Of a stretch of DNA of 64,000 nucleotides, positions 27,901 to 41,700 are shown one piece after another. Under the pieces are notes generated by a model. It did no database searches and was not told the origin of the DNA. It was given only the letters and a program-made list of their open reading frames with translations. Every line of letters begins with the position of its first letter. Within the stretch, counting starts at the first letter, position 1. Position numbers and translations under genes: made by a program. The DNA is from Archivesica marissinica (Eukaryota > Mollusca > Bivalvia > Venerida > Vesicomyidae): assembly GCA_014843695.1 (NCBI GenBank), contig CM026394.1:42653174-42717173 (forward strand). The letters are read 5' to 3'.

Positions 27901-30900
27901 AACATTTTGGTGAGCTTAATATAATAGCAACATTTTGGTGAGCTTAATAGCAACATTTTGATGAGCTTAATAGCAACATTTTGATGAGCTTAATAGCAAC
28001 ATTTTGATGAGCTTAATAGCAACATTTTGGTGAGCTTAAGAGCAACATGTTGATGAGCTTAATAGCAATATTCCGAAACGAGTTTCAGAAAATATGGTAT
28101 GAAATCATAACGAGTGTACGGTCCTTTTTATCACATATACCACAGGGCGCTCGTTTTAATAAATAACGTTCGATACTTGGACGGGGAAGTATGTGAGATG
28201 ATACGGTGGTCGCCAGATCGGACAGGTGGGTTTTCTCCGGGTACTCCGGTTTCCTCCCACCCTAACCCTAACACTAACCCACATGGAGGTTGGTGCACCC
28301 AAGTACTGGTTAACCGCTGGAGCCTGCCCAGGAAAGGTGTTGTTAGGTAAACTGCCCGCCGGCGATATAGCCAAACATGGTGCTGATGCAGGCGTAAAAC
28401 CCGAAATATAACAATAATAATATAACATGAATGACCACATTTACGCTTTCATCCGCGCCAACGCTTCGCAATCGTTGTAAAATAAATAAAGATTAAAAAA
28501 TAATAAATACTGTTGAACTTTACTTTCATTTTGGAGCTGGCGCAGTGTCAGTGCAAATTGTTATGACATCACTAATATTTTAATGACGTCACTACGCGAT
28601 GCAGCGTTATATTTAAGTTTCATGCAGCGTTATTATCGCGTCGAGACTTCTTTTAAATCATAATGTGTTTTACCATTAACGTTATGTACCAATTTAAATA
28701 GAAATGTGCATACGTTAAGGTTTCATTTACAAAATATAAGGATTATTCTCTCAACCAATCAGGATCCGTCTGGGTGTTATTACACGTGTGTGCATATAAG
28801 TAAGTATGCTATGAATGTATACAACGTTATGCGATAAATATAATTATCAATAATGCACATTGTAGATTTGATACAGAAGTCATAGCACAGAGACGTCGGT
28901 TGGTTCAGTCGAACATATCAGCGGTGAATGAATCGATGCACTCTATGATCAAAGATGGACGATTGTAAGACATACACTCTTTTAGACATGTTTATTGATC
29001 GGGTCGTCGCCTCGGGGTGACGCCTCTAGAATTATATGTGTCCTATATTTGAGCCACCAACCTACCGCAAGCCAGCTGGTATGCTTCCTCGCATGGAATA
29101 AATCGACACCCTCAGAGGGATTCGAACCGGCAGCGTTGATGACAACGACATCTACCACTCGGCCACGAATGACAGTGAATTTTATTATAAAAGTGTAAAG
29201 TGTCTTATTTTTTATAGTGTCACCCCTATTTAAAGGGCCAGCCATTTCTGACTTATGAGACACCTCTTTTTATGAATATCAGTACTTCCCGAATCCTATA
29301 CGTGTATGCCAGACGCCAGGCTGGTAGGCACTCTGTAACCATTATTTAACTAGCTGGCGGCTCACCAACCGGCTATATGTTTGCATGCCAGGCGCCAGGC
29401 TGGTAGGCAATCGATAACCATTCAGTATTTAACTAGCTGGCGGCTCACCAACCGGCTATATGCTTGTATGCCAGGCGCCAGGCTGGTAGGCACTCGGTAA
29501 CCATTATTTAACTAGCTGGCGGCTCACCAACCGGTCATATCGGAACACACCGCTGACGAGGTTCGAACCTTATAAATGTGTCTAAGTTAGAACGGTCTTG
29601 TAAGGAATGGAATGGATAACGACACTATTGCATCAGTTGTGTCTATCTGTCCACACAAACACAAATGAATATAATTTCTGATCAAAGTATGTTAAGCTCT
29701 ATCATTCTCCTTTCATTTGTTTACCAACACCATCGAAGACGTAAAGAGGATCTGTACAACATGACAAAGATAATTAGATGTTCTTGCGTGGCTAATTTCA
29801 TATCAGCCTAGGTATCGACCGACCAATGCTGACCACGTAAAAACGTCTTTATTACTTTGATATGAATTTGAACATTTAATAACCGAAATCCTGCTCTCTG
29901 TTGTCCATTTATCAAGAATAAATCACAATTACTTTAGATTAGATTAGATACACGAAAACGATTACAATATTACCAAGAAACTAAATGCATATGTTGTATG
30001 TCAAATTTGACAAAATGAGACGTAACAGGAAGTAAACAAACTAGCACCTGGTGGGCATGCGTTATGTTCACAGGAACTGGTTAATAAACGAGCACGTGGA
30101 GAACACAGCTGATCAAAACATGTGGTAGACATTATTTTTGTAGGCAAATAATGACAACAAATAGGCTAAGGTGCATATTTAAGTAATAATGCTTTATATT
30201 TGCCGTGTAGCTGTTCAGCGTCGGAGTATGTTGAAACCATAGAGCGCATTGGAAGCCTGTGTACAGATATCTTCTTTGTCATCGGCAAGACGTCAGGGTA
30301 TGATATCATTTAACATATTCAACATACCTCGCATTGTTCTCCCATCACTCAATCTCCATCAACGTGTTTAAAGGAATACCCATGATCACCGCCCGTGGAA
30401 ATCAATAGAACTAGCAGACGAATTGTTGGACGAGACCAACCTCTCGCAAAACACGAATTGTTGGACGAGACCAACTTCTCGCAAAGCACGAATTGTTGAA
30501 CGAGACCAACTTCTCGCAAAGCACGAATTGTTGGACGAGACCAACTTCTCGCAAAGCACGAATTGTTGGACGAGACCAACCTCTCGCAAAGCACGAATTG
30601 TTGGACGACACCAACCTCTCGCAAAGCACGAATTGTTGGACGAGACCAATCTCTCGCAAAGCACGAATTGTTGGACGAGACAAACCTCTCGCAAAACACG
30701 AATTGTTGGACGAGACCAACCTCTCGCAAAGCACGAATTGTTGGACGAGACCAACCTCTCGCAAAGCACGAATTGTTGGACGAGACCAACCTCTCGCAAA
30801 GCACGAATTGTTGGACGAGACCAACTTCTCGCAAAGCACGAATTGTTGGACGAGACCAACCTCTCGCAAAGCACGAATTGTTGGACGAGACCAACCTCTC

Positions 30901-33900
30901 GCAAAGCACGAATTGTTGGACGAGACCAACCTCTCGCAAAGCACGAATTGTTGGATGAGACCAACCTCTCGCAAAGGCAGGTCATAAATTGTACGATTCA
31001 TTGCAATTAAAATCCTAGTATTCAACATTTAATGAATTGTATAAATGTTCTCGAACTAGCAACGGTTGTATGCCACTCAAACATCCAGTGATGGCAAACA
31101 GCACACTTATTATAAAACGGGAAGCATTCGATATGGTAATGTAACACCCTAGGTGTTAGCTTACCCTCTGAGATTTATTTTCACCATGTGCGTTTCCATG
31201 AAGTGTGGTATGCATGTTTGCTGACAGCGCTATAGGAATTTGACCGTTGCTCTATGAAAAAACAGAACAACAGATCGCCTTCGAATATCACGCCAGGTGT
31301 AGTCTATTGACAGGTTTACATGAGGTCCAGTTTCGGGTGTTCTTGCTGGTTCTGACATGATAATCCTCAAGTAGTGTGCTGTTTAGGAACATCCCTGGTG
31401 TAGTTAATCCTATCTGTGCTACTGAATATTCCTGTTAAGTAAATGGGTGTAATTTGCTGTTTAGACCCAACTGTATTTTGTTTAACATGTAGTCCGCCAT
31501 CTTGAATGCACACTGTGTGTTAGACGATACACGACGGTGTTCCCCATACACTGCTTTCGTAAACAAAGAATAACGCTTACATGTGGTATTTGTAGAGGGC
31601 GAACATGTTTAAACGTAAGTTTCGGAGGCGTTTTATAAGTATATGTATGATATTGGTATGTATGCAGTGCTTAGTTGACGCAACAGTCTTATTTTAGTTT
31701 TTAGTTGTGAGTATCTGTTGTACTACAAATGTGTGTGTGACGTAATGCGACATGTGGGCAGCGTCATGCGACATGTGGGGCACGCGCATACACTGCGACG
31801 TGTGGATTCCACAGTGTGCACCCACAGGTTGCACATCCCACACGTCGCATTGTGTGTTAGTATAAATACCGAGCAGAAGGTCATTCTTGGCCTCCAACAC
31901 TCTGAAATAGCCGGAAATCTGTGCCTGTTTGTATGAAATAGCAGACGACATTTTAAAACATTGGTGCGTTTTTATTAAGTGTCATTTTTTCATGATATAA
32001 TTCGGGTTTCTTGGCCAGTTTGTAATATTACAAATTGTATAGTGATCGTTAACAGTCACGCCTATGCATATCAGTTGCTGTATAGTAAAAGAAGATAGAA
32101 GTGAATCACATCGTTGTCGTCACTTAGTCAATTGTCCGATGTGATCAGCCTACGTCCGTCCTCCCGTCTGCCCATTATATTGACCCCGGTTGGCGCATAA
32201 CGGTATTGTGGTCGCCAGATAGGACAGGTGGGTTTTTCATCGGGTACTCCGGTTTCCTCCCACACGAATGACCACATTTACGCTTTCATCCGCACCAACG
32301 AGAGTAATTAATATAAGTTGTTAGAACTTGCTTCGCAATCGTTGTAAAAATAAATAAAGTTTTAAATTGTGTTCTACAATTCATAGCATTTAACGTCTTA
32401 TCTGACAACATTTTTGAAATGTGTTTGTGTGTGTTTTACGTTTATTTATCGTCTCTACCGGTTGCCATATGAGCGACGCCTCCTGAAGAGATTAGTCATT
32501 TTAAAATGTTGGAGGATAGTGCAATGATACAGACAGAAACACATTCCAGAGTCTTATCTGGTTCTTTTACATGCACGGTGTAAAGCACCGACACGAGACC
32601 TAACATCCCATCTGAAAGACTGTTGATTTTATTAGGGTCAAACGAGAGATCGAACCATTTGAAATGTTCTAATTTGGACAAGGTGTTATAGTGCTTGAGG
32701 GTTTATCTGTAAATTCTAACATGACTTGATATTTTGTTCCTATAAACAAAGAACAAATCTACCGTTGTTAAATGTGCAGTAAACGGCTGTTGAATGTTGC
32801 TCCCCATGTAAGAATAACTTATTTATGGACAACATTTAAAAAATTTACATTGGAATTGAATACAGTGATTGGGCAGGATGTGTAGTGTTAATAACTGGCC
32901 ATGCAGGAAAATAGTGCTGATAGGCCGAGAATGATTACCAGTGCTACTGGAATACAGAACGTATTTTACAGGGGGGTATTTTGTAAAAGCGGCCACAAGC
33001 CAACTAACTGAGGAGACAAATTAACACTCATTTATTCGTTTATAGCATTATATTGGGTCGTGTTTGAATGGGAATAACATTGTTCTCTCGTTGTTTATCC
33101 ACGAATAAAGCACAAAGTGGAAGTCGTGATAGAGCAGTGGATGCGCGTTCGCTTCAGGTGCAAAAAGTCCGGAGTTCGAGCCCCGCTGGAGCCGTTACGA
33201 TTGTGCCCTTAGGCACGGCATTTACATTCCACATTGCCTCTTCTCTCTCCCTCGTGGCGATGGATTCCATCACGAATGATGTATCGAGGGTGATTAATAT
33301 AAATTGTAAGAACTTGTTTCGCAATCGAGCTAAAATAAATTTGTATAAACTAATAAAACACTGTGTGACGCGAGCTTTCAATCAACCCAGCCAGCAATAA
33401 TCCGATAAGCCAATCAGCGATCGATACAGCGACACACATTCAGCAACCGTAAGCGTTATCAAACAGCCGCCATTTTCCTCGGCAACTTGTCGCGATTATC
33501 GGGTTCTAGAAAATTCTGACCACGTGACTAGTGGGAGGAGCTATAGTCTCATCGGGGTTATGTTAATTAACAACTTAGGCCTACTGCCTGAGTAGTTAAT
33601 TCCTACGCCTCAGAACTCAAAACATTGGTCTATGATTAGTATATAAGCCGAAAACGATCCAATATGTAAAATATTGGACTGTGTGAGACGCATAGCGCCG
33701 AAGACAGTACCAATATAGTTTACATATTGGATTCGTTTGAGGCTTATATCTTACCTAAAATACACACTTATATAACAAGATCCTACTAATTAAAATTGTT
33801 AATTTTGTACATTTACGCATAGGATTTGATATAATACTCTATCCTTTTGAAACCAGTCCAATATTAATAATAATGGACTGCACGTGCAACGGTATGACGT

Positions 33901-35638
33901 CACGACAGTGTTTTAATCGCCGATAAACAATTAACTGGAAAACAAATAGTATTCCCTAATGAGAGACATCTGTAATTTTCTATTACCTCCCTTGGCAGAT
34001 AAAGTCCGATTTATTCCAATATACGAATAGGTCCTTTGAGTTAGTATCCTTTGTTTTTACTGTTGTGCCCTAACCAGATGTTGTGGTATGATAAATGTGA
34101 TTTGATCAAAAACGTGTTAATTAAGTGATCACATTATTTTACAAATAAGTACCCATTGCATATACGGTGGGAGATCTGGTTGAGATATAATAATTTAATA
34201 ATTATAAGTAACGATAGTGGGATAACATTGCTAGCATGTTGTGCAAAGGAAACAACGATAAAAACAGAGGAAACACTTAATATGACCTATCTACTTTTAG
34301 GGAGTATACAAGGGCAGTAACTGACCGATTTCTCTCATTGAACACTGACAGTGCTTATGAAAATTAAATACTAATTAAATTTTACAGCATTGCTGAATTG
34401 TTGGAATTGGGAGAAGGCGTCATAGCTCTGGAACCAGCCGAGGTGTTAGGCGAGATATGTCATTCGGATATACAGCGCTGTCCTATTGAACAAAGACCTG
34501 TAGTGCTGAAGAAGCTTGAACTAGACGAGGGATCCTCATATATTACTGATGTTTTTATACAGACTGGCAGTACATTCAATCCTTCACAAAAAGTAATACG
34601 AAATTCTTATTATTTTAAGCATAAAAGTAAAGTAACGTGTTTGTTTATTATAGTGTCACCCCTATTTAAAGGCAAGCCATTTCTGACTTATGAGACACAT
34701 TTTTATGAACATCAGTACTTCCCGAATCCCATGCTTGTATGCCAGGAGCCAGGCTTGTTGGCAATCTGTAACCATTATTTAACTAGCTGGCGACTCACCA
34801 ACCAGCCATATCAGAAAGAACCACTGACGAGATTCGAACTTTCGACCTCCCGCTCCATAGGCACCTCCCGCTCCGTAGGCGGACGCCTTAACCACTAGGC
34901 CATGGAGACGGTATATTTAATATTATTTACATATACTGACAGCAGAAAGAAACTGTGTACTTGCCTTAGAGGAAAATATATATCTTTTTAGAAAGAAATA
35001 TAGGCAAATTGGACGTCTATGCGTTTAAATATTAGGTAAATTAGTCCAATGTGTTAAGGATTATTGTGTGTGTTTTACGTTTATTTATCGTCGCTACTAG
35101 TTGCCCATATGAGCGACGCCTCCTGAAGAGATTAGTCATTTTAGATTTTTGGAGGATAGTGCAATGAAACTAGGACGCTGTAAAATATTGAAGCAGGTGT
35201 TGGCACATATACGTATTAATGCCGGATTAGTGAATAACGTGATCAATTTAATTTGTTTAAACTTATGTATTCATTCATAATGTAAAGTATGGATTTAATC
35301 GAAAGCTTAAAGCGTAATGAGATGTTCTCCATTATCCATCAGCTTATTTGTTTCAGACAATGCAAGAAAATGCAAAAAAAAGCGTTTCCAAATGTATGAA
35401 ATGTCTGTGCGTAAAGAAAAGCTATCATAATATACTTTAGGTAATAGTTTCGTATTGCATGAAAATTGTCTCAAGATATTTATAGTTACCAAGTCTTAAT
35501 TGGTACGCACTTTTAGGTAACTTTACGAATGCCGTTCTCTGGAGCTACATATCCACCAGGGGCGGTAATCAAGGTGAAACTAAAGATAGGAGATGATTGG
35601 TATGACACCCCTGGTATAATGGTGGTAAGTATTTATAG

Positions 35639-35705
<67 letters not shown>

Positions 35706-38700
35706 TGTGAGTGTGGTGTGTGTGTGTGTGTGTGTTGTGTGTGTGTGTGTGTTGTGTGTGTGTTGTGTGTGTGTTGTGTGTGTGTGTGTGGTGGTGTGTG
35801 TGGTGTGTGTGGGTGTGTGTGGTGTGTGTGGTGGTGTGGGTGTGTGTGTGTGGTTGTGTGTGGTGTGTGTGTGTGTTTGTGTGTGTGGTGTGTGTGTTGT
35901 GTGTGTTGTGTGTGTGTGGTGTGTGGGTTGTGTGTGTGGTGTGTGTTGTGTGTGTGGTGTGTGTTGTGTGTGTGTGTGTGTGGTGTGGTTGGTGTGGTGG
36001 TTGGTGGTGGTTGGTGTGTGTTGGGTGGTGGTGTGGTGTGTGTGGTGTGGGTGGTGTGGTGTGGGTGGTGTGGTGTGGTGTGTGTGGGTGCGTGTGCGTG
36101 TGCGTGTGCGTGTGCGTGTGCGTGTGCGTGTGCGTGTGCGCGAGTGTTTTACGTTTATTTATCGTCTCTACCGGTTGCCCATTTGAGCGACGCCTCCTAC
36201 AGAGATTAGTCATTTTAGATGTTTGGAGGATAGTGCAGTGATGCAGACAGACACCCATTCCAGAGTCGCCCCTGGTTATTTTACGTGCACGGTGTAAAGC
36301 ACCGACACGAGACGTCGGTTTAAACGTCCCATCGTAATCGTATTAGGGGCAGACGGGGGATCGAACCTGCGATCCCTGGATTACCAGTCCAACGTGTTAA
36401 CCACTGGACTACAGATCAGTCTGTATTTATAGAGAAATTCTAAAATGTCTAGATATACTTTTTATTTATATAATGAATTTACCATGGGCGTACCGGTATT
36501 CGGTCACCTAAGGTTTGAATGTGAATAACTTCCCGTCAGTCTCTTTTATAGCAGATGAAATAATATTACTATGTAAAGTAATAATTCTTGCATTTAGTAC
36601 GCTTAACTAATCTAAGATTGCATAACATCTTTTAAAATAAAGCCACAATTTCACTAGCATGTGAATTCAATATGGCGTAAGAATCAGGACCTAAGTTTCG
36701 GACGCTAATCAAAGTGTGTCCGGTATTGTCACATGATTGACACGTGACCGTGTAAAGCCAATATTTGTCTTCCCCGTTACAAACTCATATTTCAATCACT
36801 TGGCTCTGTTTGTAGGAAAACTATTTTTTTCCAAACCGCAACATTACTCTATATACGTTACTATCTATACATTACGCTATATACGTTACTCTATATACGT
36901 TACTATCTATACATTACGCTTTATACGTTACTCTATATACGTTACTATCTATACATTACGCTATATACGTTACTATATATACGTTACTCTATATACGTTA
37001 CTCTATATACGTTACTCTATATACGTTACTATCTATACATTACGCTATATACGTTACTATATATACGTTACTCTATATACGTTACTCTATATGAGTTATT
37101 CTATATTCATTACTATATATAAGTTACTATGTACATTACGCTATATACGTTACTCTATATACGTTACTCTATAAACGGTATTCTATGCGCGTTATTCTAT
37201 ATTCAATACTATACATAAGTTACTATGTACGTTACGCTATATACGTTACTCTATATTATACGTTACTCTATATACGGTACTCTATATACGTTGTTCTATA
37301 TACCTTCCTCTATATACTGTCACTATATATACATTACGCTATATACGTTACTCTATATTATACGTTGCTTTATATACGGTACTCTATATACGTTCCTCTA
37401 TATACGTTACTCTATATACGTTACTATATATACGTTACGCTATATACGTTACTCTATATCATACGTTACTCTATATACGGTACTCTATATACGTTACTCT
37501 ATATACGTTACTATATGTACGTTACTATATATACATTACGCTATATACGTTACTCTATATTATACGTTACTCTATATACGGTACTCTATATACGTTACTC
37601 TATATACATTACTGTATATACGTTGCTCTATATACGTTACTCTATATATGTTGCTATATATACGTTACTGTATATACTTTACTATATATATACGTTACTC
37701 TATATACGTTACTCTATATACGTTACTGTATATACGTTACTCTATATACATACTCTATATATATTACTCTATACACGTTACTCTATATACGTTACTGTAT
37801 ATAAGTTGCTCTATATACGTTACTGTATATACTTTACTATATATACGTTACTCTATATACGTTACTCTACATACATTACTCTATATACGTTACTCTATAT
37901 ACGTTACTCTATATACGTTACTCTATATACGTTACTGTATATACGTTGCTCTATATACGTCACTCTATATACTCTATATACGTTACTCTATATACTTTAC
38001 TCTATATACGTTACTCTATATACGTTACTCTGCATACGTTACTCTACATACGTTACTCTATATACGTTACTCTATATACTTTACTCTATATCCTTTACTG
38101 TATATACGTTGCTCTATTTACGTCACTCTATATACTCTATATACGTTACTCTATATACTTTACTCTATATACTATATATACGTTACTCTATACACGTTAC
38201 TCTATATACTATATATACGTTACTCTATACACGTTACTCTATATACGGTACTGTATATACGTTACTCTATATACTTTACTCTATATACTTTACTATATAT
38301 ACGTTGCTCTATATACTATATATACGTTACTGTATATACGTTACTCTATATACGTTACTCTATATACGTTACTCTATATACGTTACTCTTCATAAATTTA
38401 TTGTGTGAGTTTTGTACCCAAAGTTAATGTTTAATTTGGCTCTGGTAAATGTACACTAAATCTGACTATGAAATATTTGCAGCGAGACCGGAATGTGTCC
38501 CCAAATGTGCTACCCGAGGGTGTGGCAAAGGTCAATGTCAAAGGACAAAAGAAGGATCGAGAACCCACTAGATTTACTCCAATCACGGTAAGAATAACCA
38601 ACGTTTTATTTGCAAATATCATAATGTTGACAACAAAGATGGATTAAGAAATGTAGGTTGTTCCACGGAGTCTGGATGCATGTCCGTAACCGAAGTACTC

Positions 38701-41700
38701 CTCGGAAGGGCTTCCGTGGTCTTCATCCGACAATAATAACTGGGAGAATCGGCATATGACCTAAGCTCTTTGTTCGACTTTAAATTCAAAACCTTATAAC
38801 GTGTAGCTTCCCTCATAGTTTATACTACACGAGTACATGTACATTGTAATGCGTTTCTTGTTTTTAATTATTAAAATTATTACACAATAATATGCTGCGA
38901 ATGCGCATGCCCGTAACTTCGAGTGCGCATGCTGTCATAAGGGCCGAAATAATGTTGTTTTTACTAACATACGGATATGTAGTCCAGTGGTTACACGCTG
39001 GACTGGTAAACCAGGGATCGCAGGTTCGATGCCCCCGTCTGACCATAATAAAATTATCTTTCAGATGGGACTTTAAACCGAGGTCTCGTGTCGGTGCTTT
39101 ACACCGTACACATAAAAGAACCATACGATACTCTGGAATGGGTCTCTGTCTGTATCATTGCACTATCCTCCTATCTAAAAGGACTGATCTCTTCAGGAGG
39201 CGTCGCTCATATGGGCAACCAGTAGCGACGATAAATAAACGTAAAACACACACGAACTAATGTTGTTTTTACTAAATAGGAAGACATGATCGAGTTCAAG
39301 ACGAGGTTTATGCAGGCGTTTGTTGCTACCATCGAGTATGTGGACGTCATGAAGGAGCTCACGCCGGCGGGGTACTGTTATATATGTCCCGACGATGACA
39401 GAGTCCGCCTCAACTTCCCGGCGGAATGCGTATCTTACGCAACACCGTTGGCATTCAAGGTACATATATTTGACGCACTTTCTTTTAAGTAATTCTGATC
39501 TTTGTCTATCAACACATTTCGTGCATTTTTGTGTGCTATTCTGTGTTTGTACTTAAAGCGGTACTACATCAGTGAAAACGCAAATTTCTACAGAATGTAA
39601 TTTCCTATTATATGATATAATCTTTTTCCAAATATTTGCCCCAAAAACTGGATATTTCAATTAATAAAGAAATGTCGTATACGCGATTTGTTGACATAAT
39701 AAAATATTGTAAATAGGATTGACATTCTAGTGTAATACAAAGCATATATCCTGAATAACACGGGTTATGGTACATATTTACCGTTATATCTCATATTTGT
39801 GGCTATACATATTTAATTGTAGACTATTCTTAGTTAAATTATCTCTAAGCGACAGTATAACTCACTTAGTATTAGTTTATACAAATTTATTTTAGCTCGA
39901 TTGCGAAACAAGTTATTTCAACTTATATAAATCACTCTCGAGACCTCATTCCTGATGGAATCCATCGCCACGAGGGAGAGAGAAGAGGCAACGTGGAATT
40001 TAAATGCCTTGCATAAGGGCTCCAGTGGGGCTCAAACTCCGGACCGTTCGCACCTGAAGGGAACACGCAACCCACTGCGCTATCACTTAGTATTGAGTCC
40101 AATGACAAACACACATCAATTCAGTATCGTGGATGATATGAATCTTGTGAAAGTTTGTAGACCACAAAAACACTGTTTATTCAATGTCAGTGTTCGCATG
40201 TATTCGGAAGAATTTGTAGTAGCAATGCATTATACGTGAACAAAATGATTGTTTTGGCTTTTTGAGATGTAATGTCGCTTTAAGGGAGTTTCGATGCAAG
40301 CATTATATTTAATTTCTATTAAGCTTTCTAAAAATCTAATGAATTGAGAAACATATTAACTGTGGCTTGCATACTATTTAGATACTTCACAATGTTGAAA
40401 TACTCCCAAAATGTGACGTCTATGGACTCTCGTAGAGAACAATCATATAGCAGATCGTGTCGGCGACCAATTTGATTGTTTATGACGTCATGTACCCACT
40501 TTGTATAATTATGTACCAGTTACCGTTTATTACAAGAAATAATACTTGTCTCTCCGTTGTTCATATGCGAATAAAACAAACACGGTTAGCAGTTGTTATG
40601 CGTAGGAATTAACCACGCAGGCCGTAGGCCTAAGCTATTAATTCTGGCGCTCAGAACGACAAACCCATGTTTTATTCACCAATAAATAACGCAAATACAA
40701 TATTATTTCCATTCAAACAAAGCCAAAAAAGCCATAAAGCGCAAAAATATTTATTTTTAGAAATCCACAAATAAAAAAAATAAACGAATGACGTCATGTG
40801 TGACATCACTTGCTAAAACCATGTTTTTTGCACATTTAACAACGATAAATTCATACTTTGCGTGTACAGACAATACGACAAGCCTGCTAGACTATTATAT
40901 ATACAACTTAATGAGTAGTTATTTTAAATTTTAAGATTTCTAAGTTTGCTATTTATAAAACATTAAGTTGTCTCCCTTTCACAATTGTGGTTTTTTTAAC
41001 TTTACATGTATTTATTTTACAACGATTGCGAAACAAGTTTTAACAACATATATTAATCACTCTCGTTTGCACAGATGAAAGCGTGTGAAAAATGTGATCA
41101 TTCGTGTAGGAGGATACCGGAGTACCCGGAGAAAACCCATCTGTCCAATATGGTGACCATCGTACCTTCTCACATAGGCTACTTCCCGGTCGAACCCGGG
41201 TTGCATTTGTGAGAAGCGAGCGCGCTAACCACTGCGCTAATCGGACAGCCATTACATTACAATTATATACACAATGAAATGCATACTTCCCGGTCCGAGG
41301 ATCGAACCCGGGTTGCATTGGTGAGAAGCGAGCTCGCTAAACACTGCTCTAATCGGACACAATTGTGTTGCATGTACGTTTACGTATTCTGTTGACGTTA
41401 CGACATGTGAATACGATGCAGCCTGGCCCCGAGGTTATAAAACTGTTCTCAAAACTCAGTCTCAATAGTCTGATTGGTTCAGCTGAGAGTAACACTCAGA
41501 ATCAACCAATCAGATCATTTGAGCTTGAGTTTGAGATCTGATAAAAGTGTTATGACCTCAGGGCCTGTATTATTTTTCCAGCTTATCCAAATCAACAGAG
41601 ATAGAATGTTCGATTACAAGGACCAATGTCCGACTATGTGCCGCAACATATTAGCATTGTCGGACATTCTCAGGGTCTACCACGAGGAGAATGTCGTATT

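Noticed and set aside
30349..31028. Overlapping open frames of about 200 codons on both strands
   Set aside because: The 35-bp unit lacks stops in most frames; not coding.
34593..34898. Extension of the exon at 34388 as an open frame
   Set aside because: It runs past a good GT donor into a family E SINE.
35529..36258. Cys/Val and His/Thr-rich open frames
   Set aside because: Translation of GT microsatellite DNA.
37185..38427. Open frames of about 400 codons (YTLLYIRYSIYV...)
   Set aside because: They translate a 14-bp minisatellite; open in several frames at once and low complexity.
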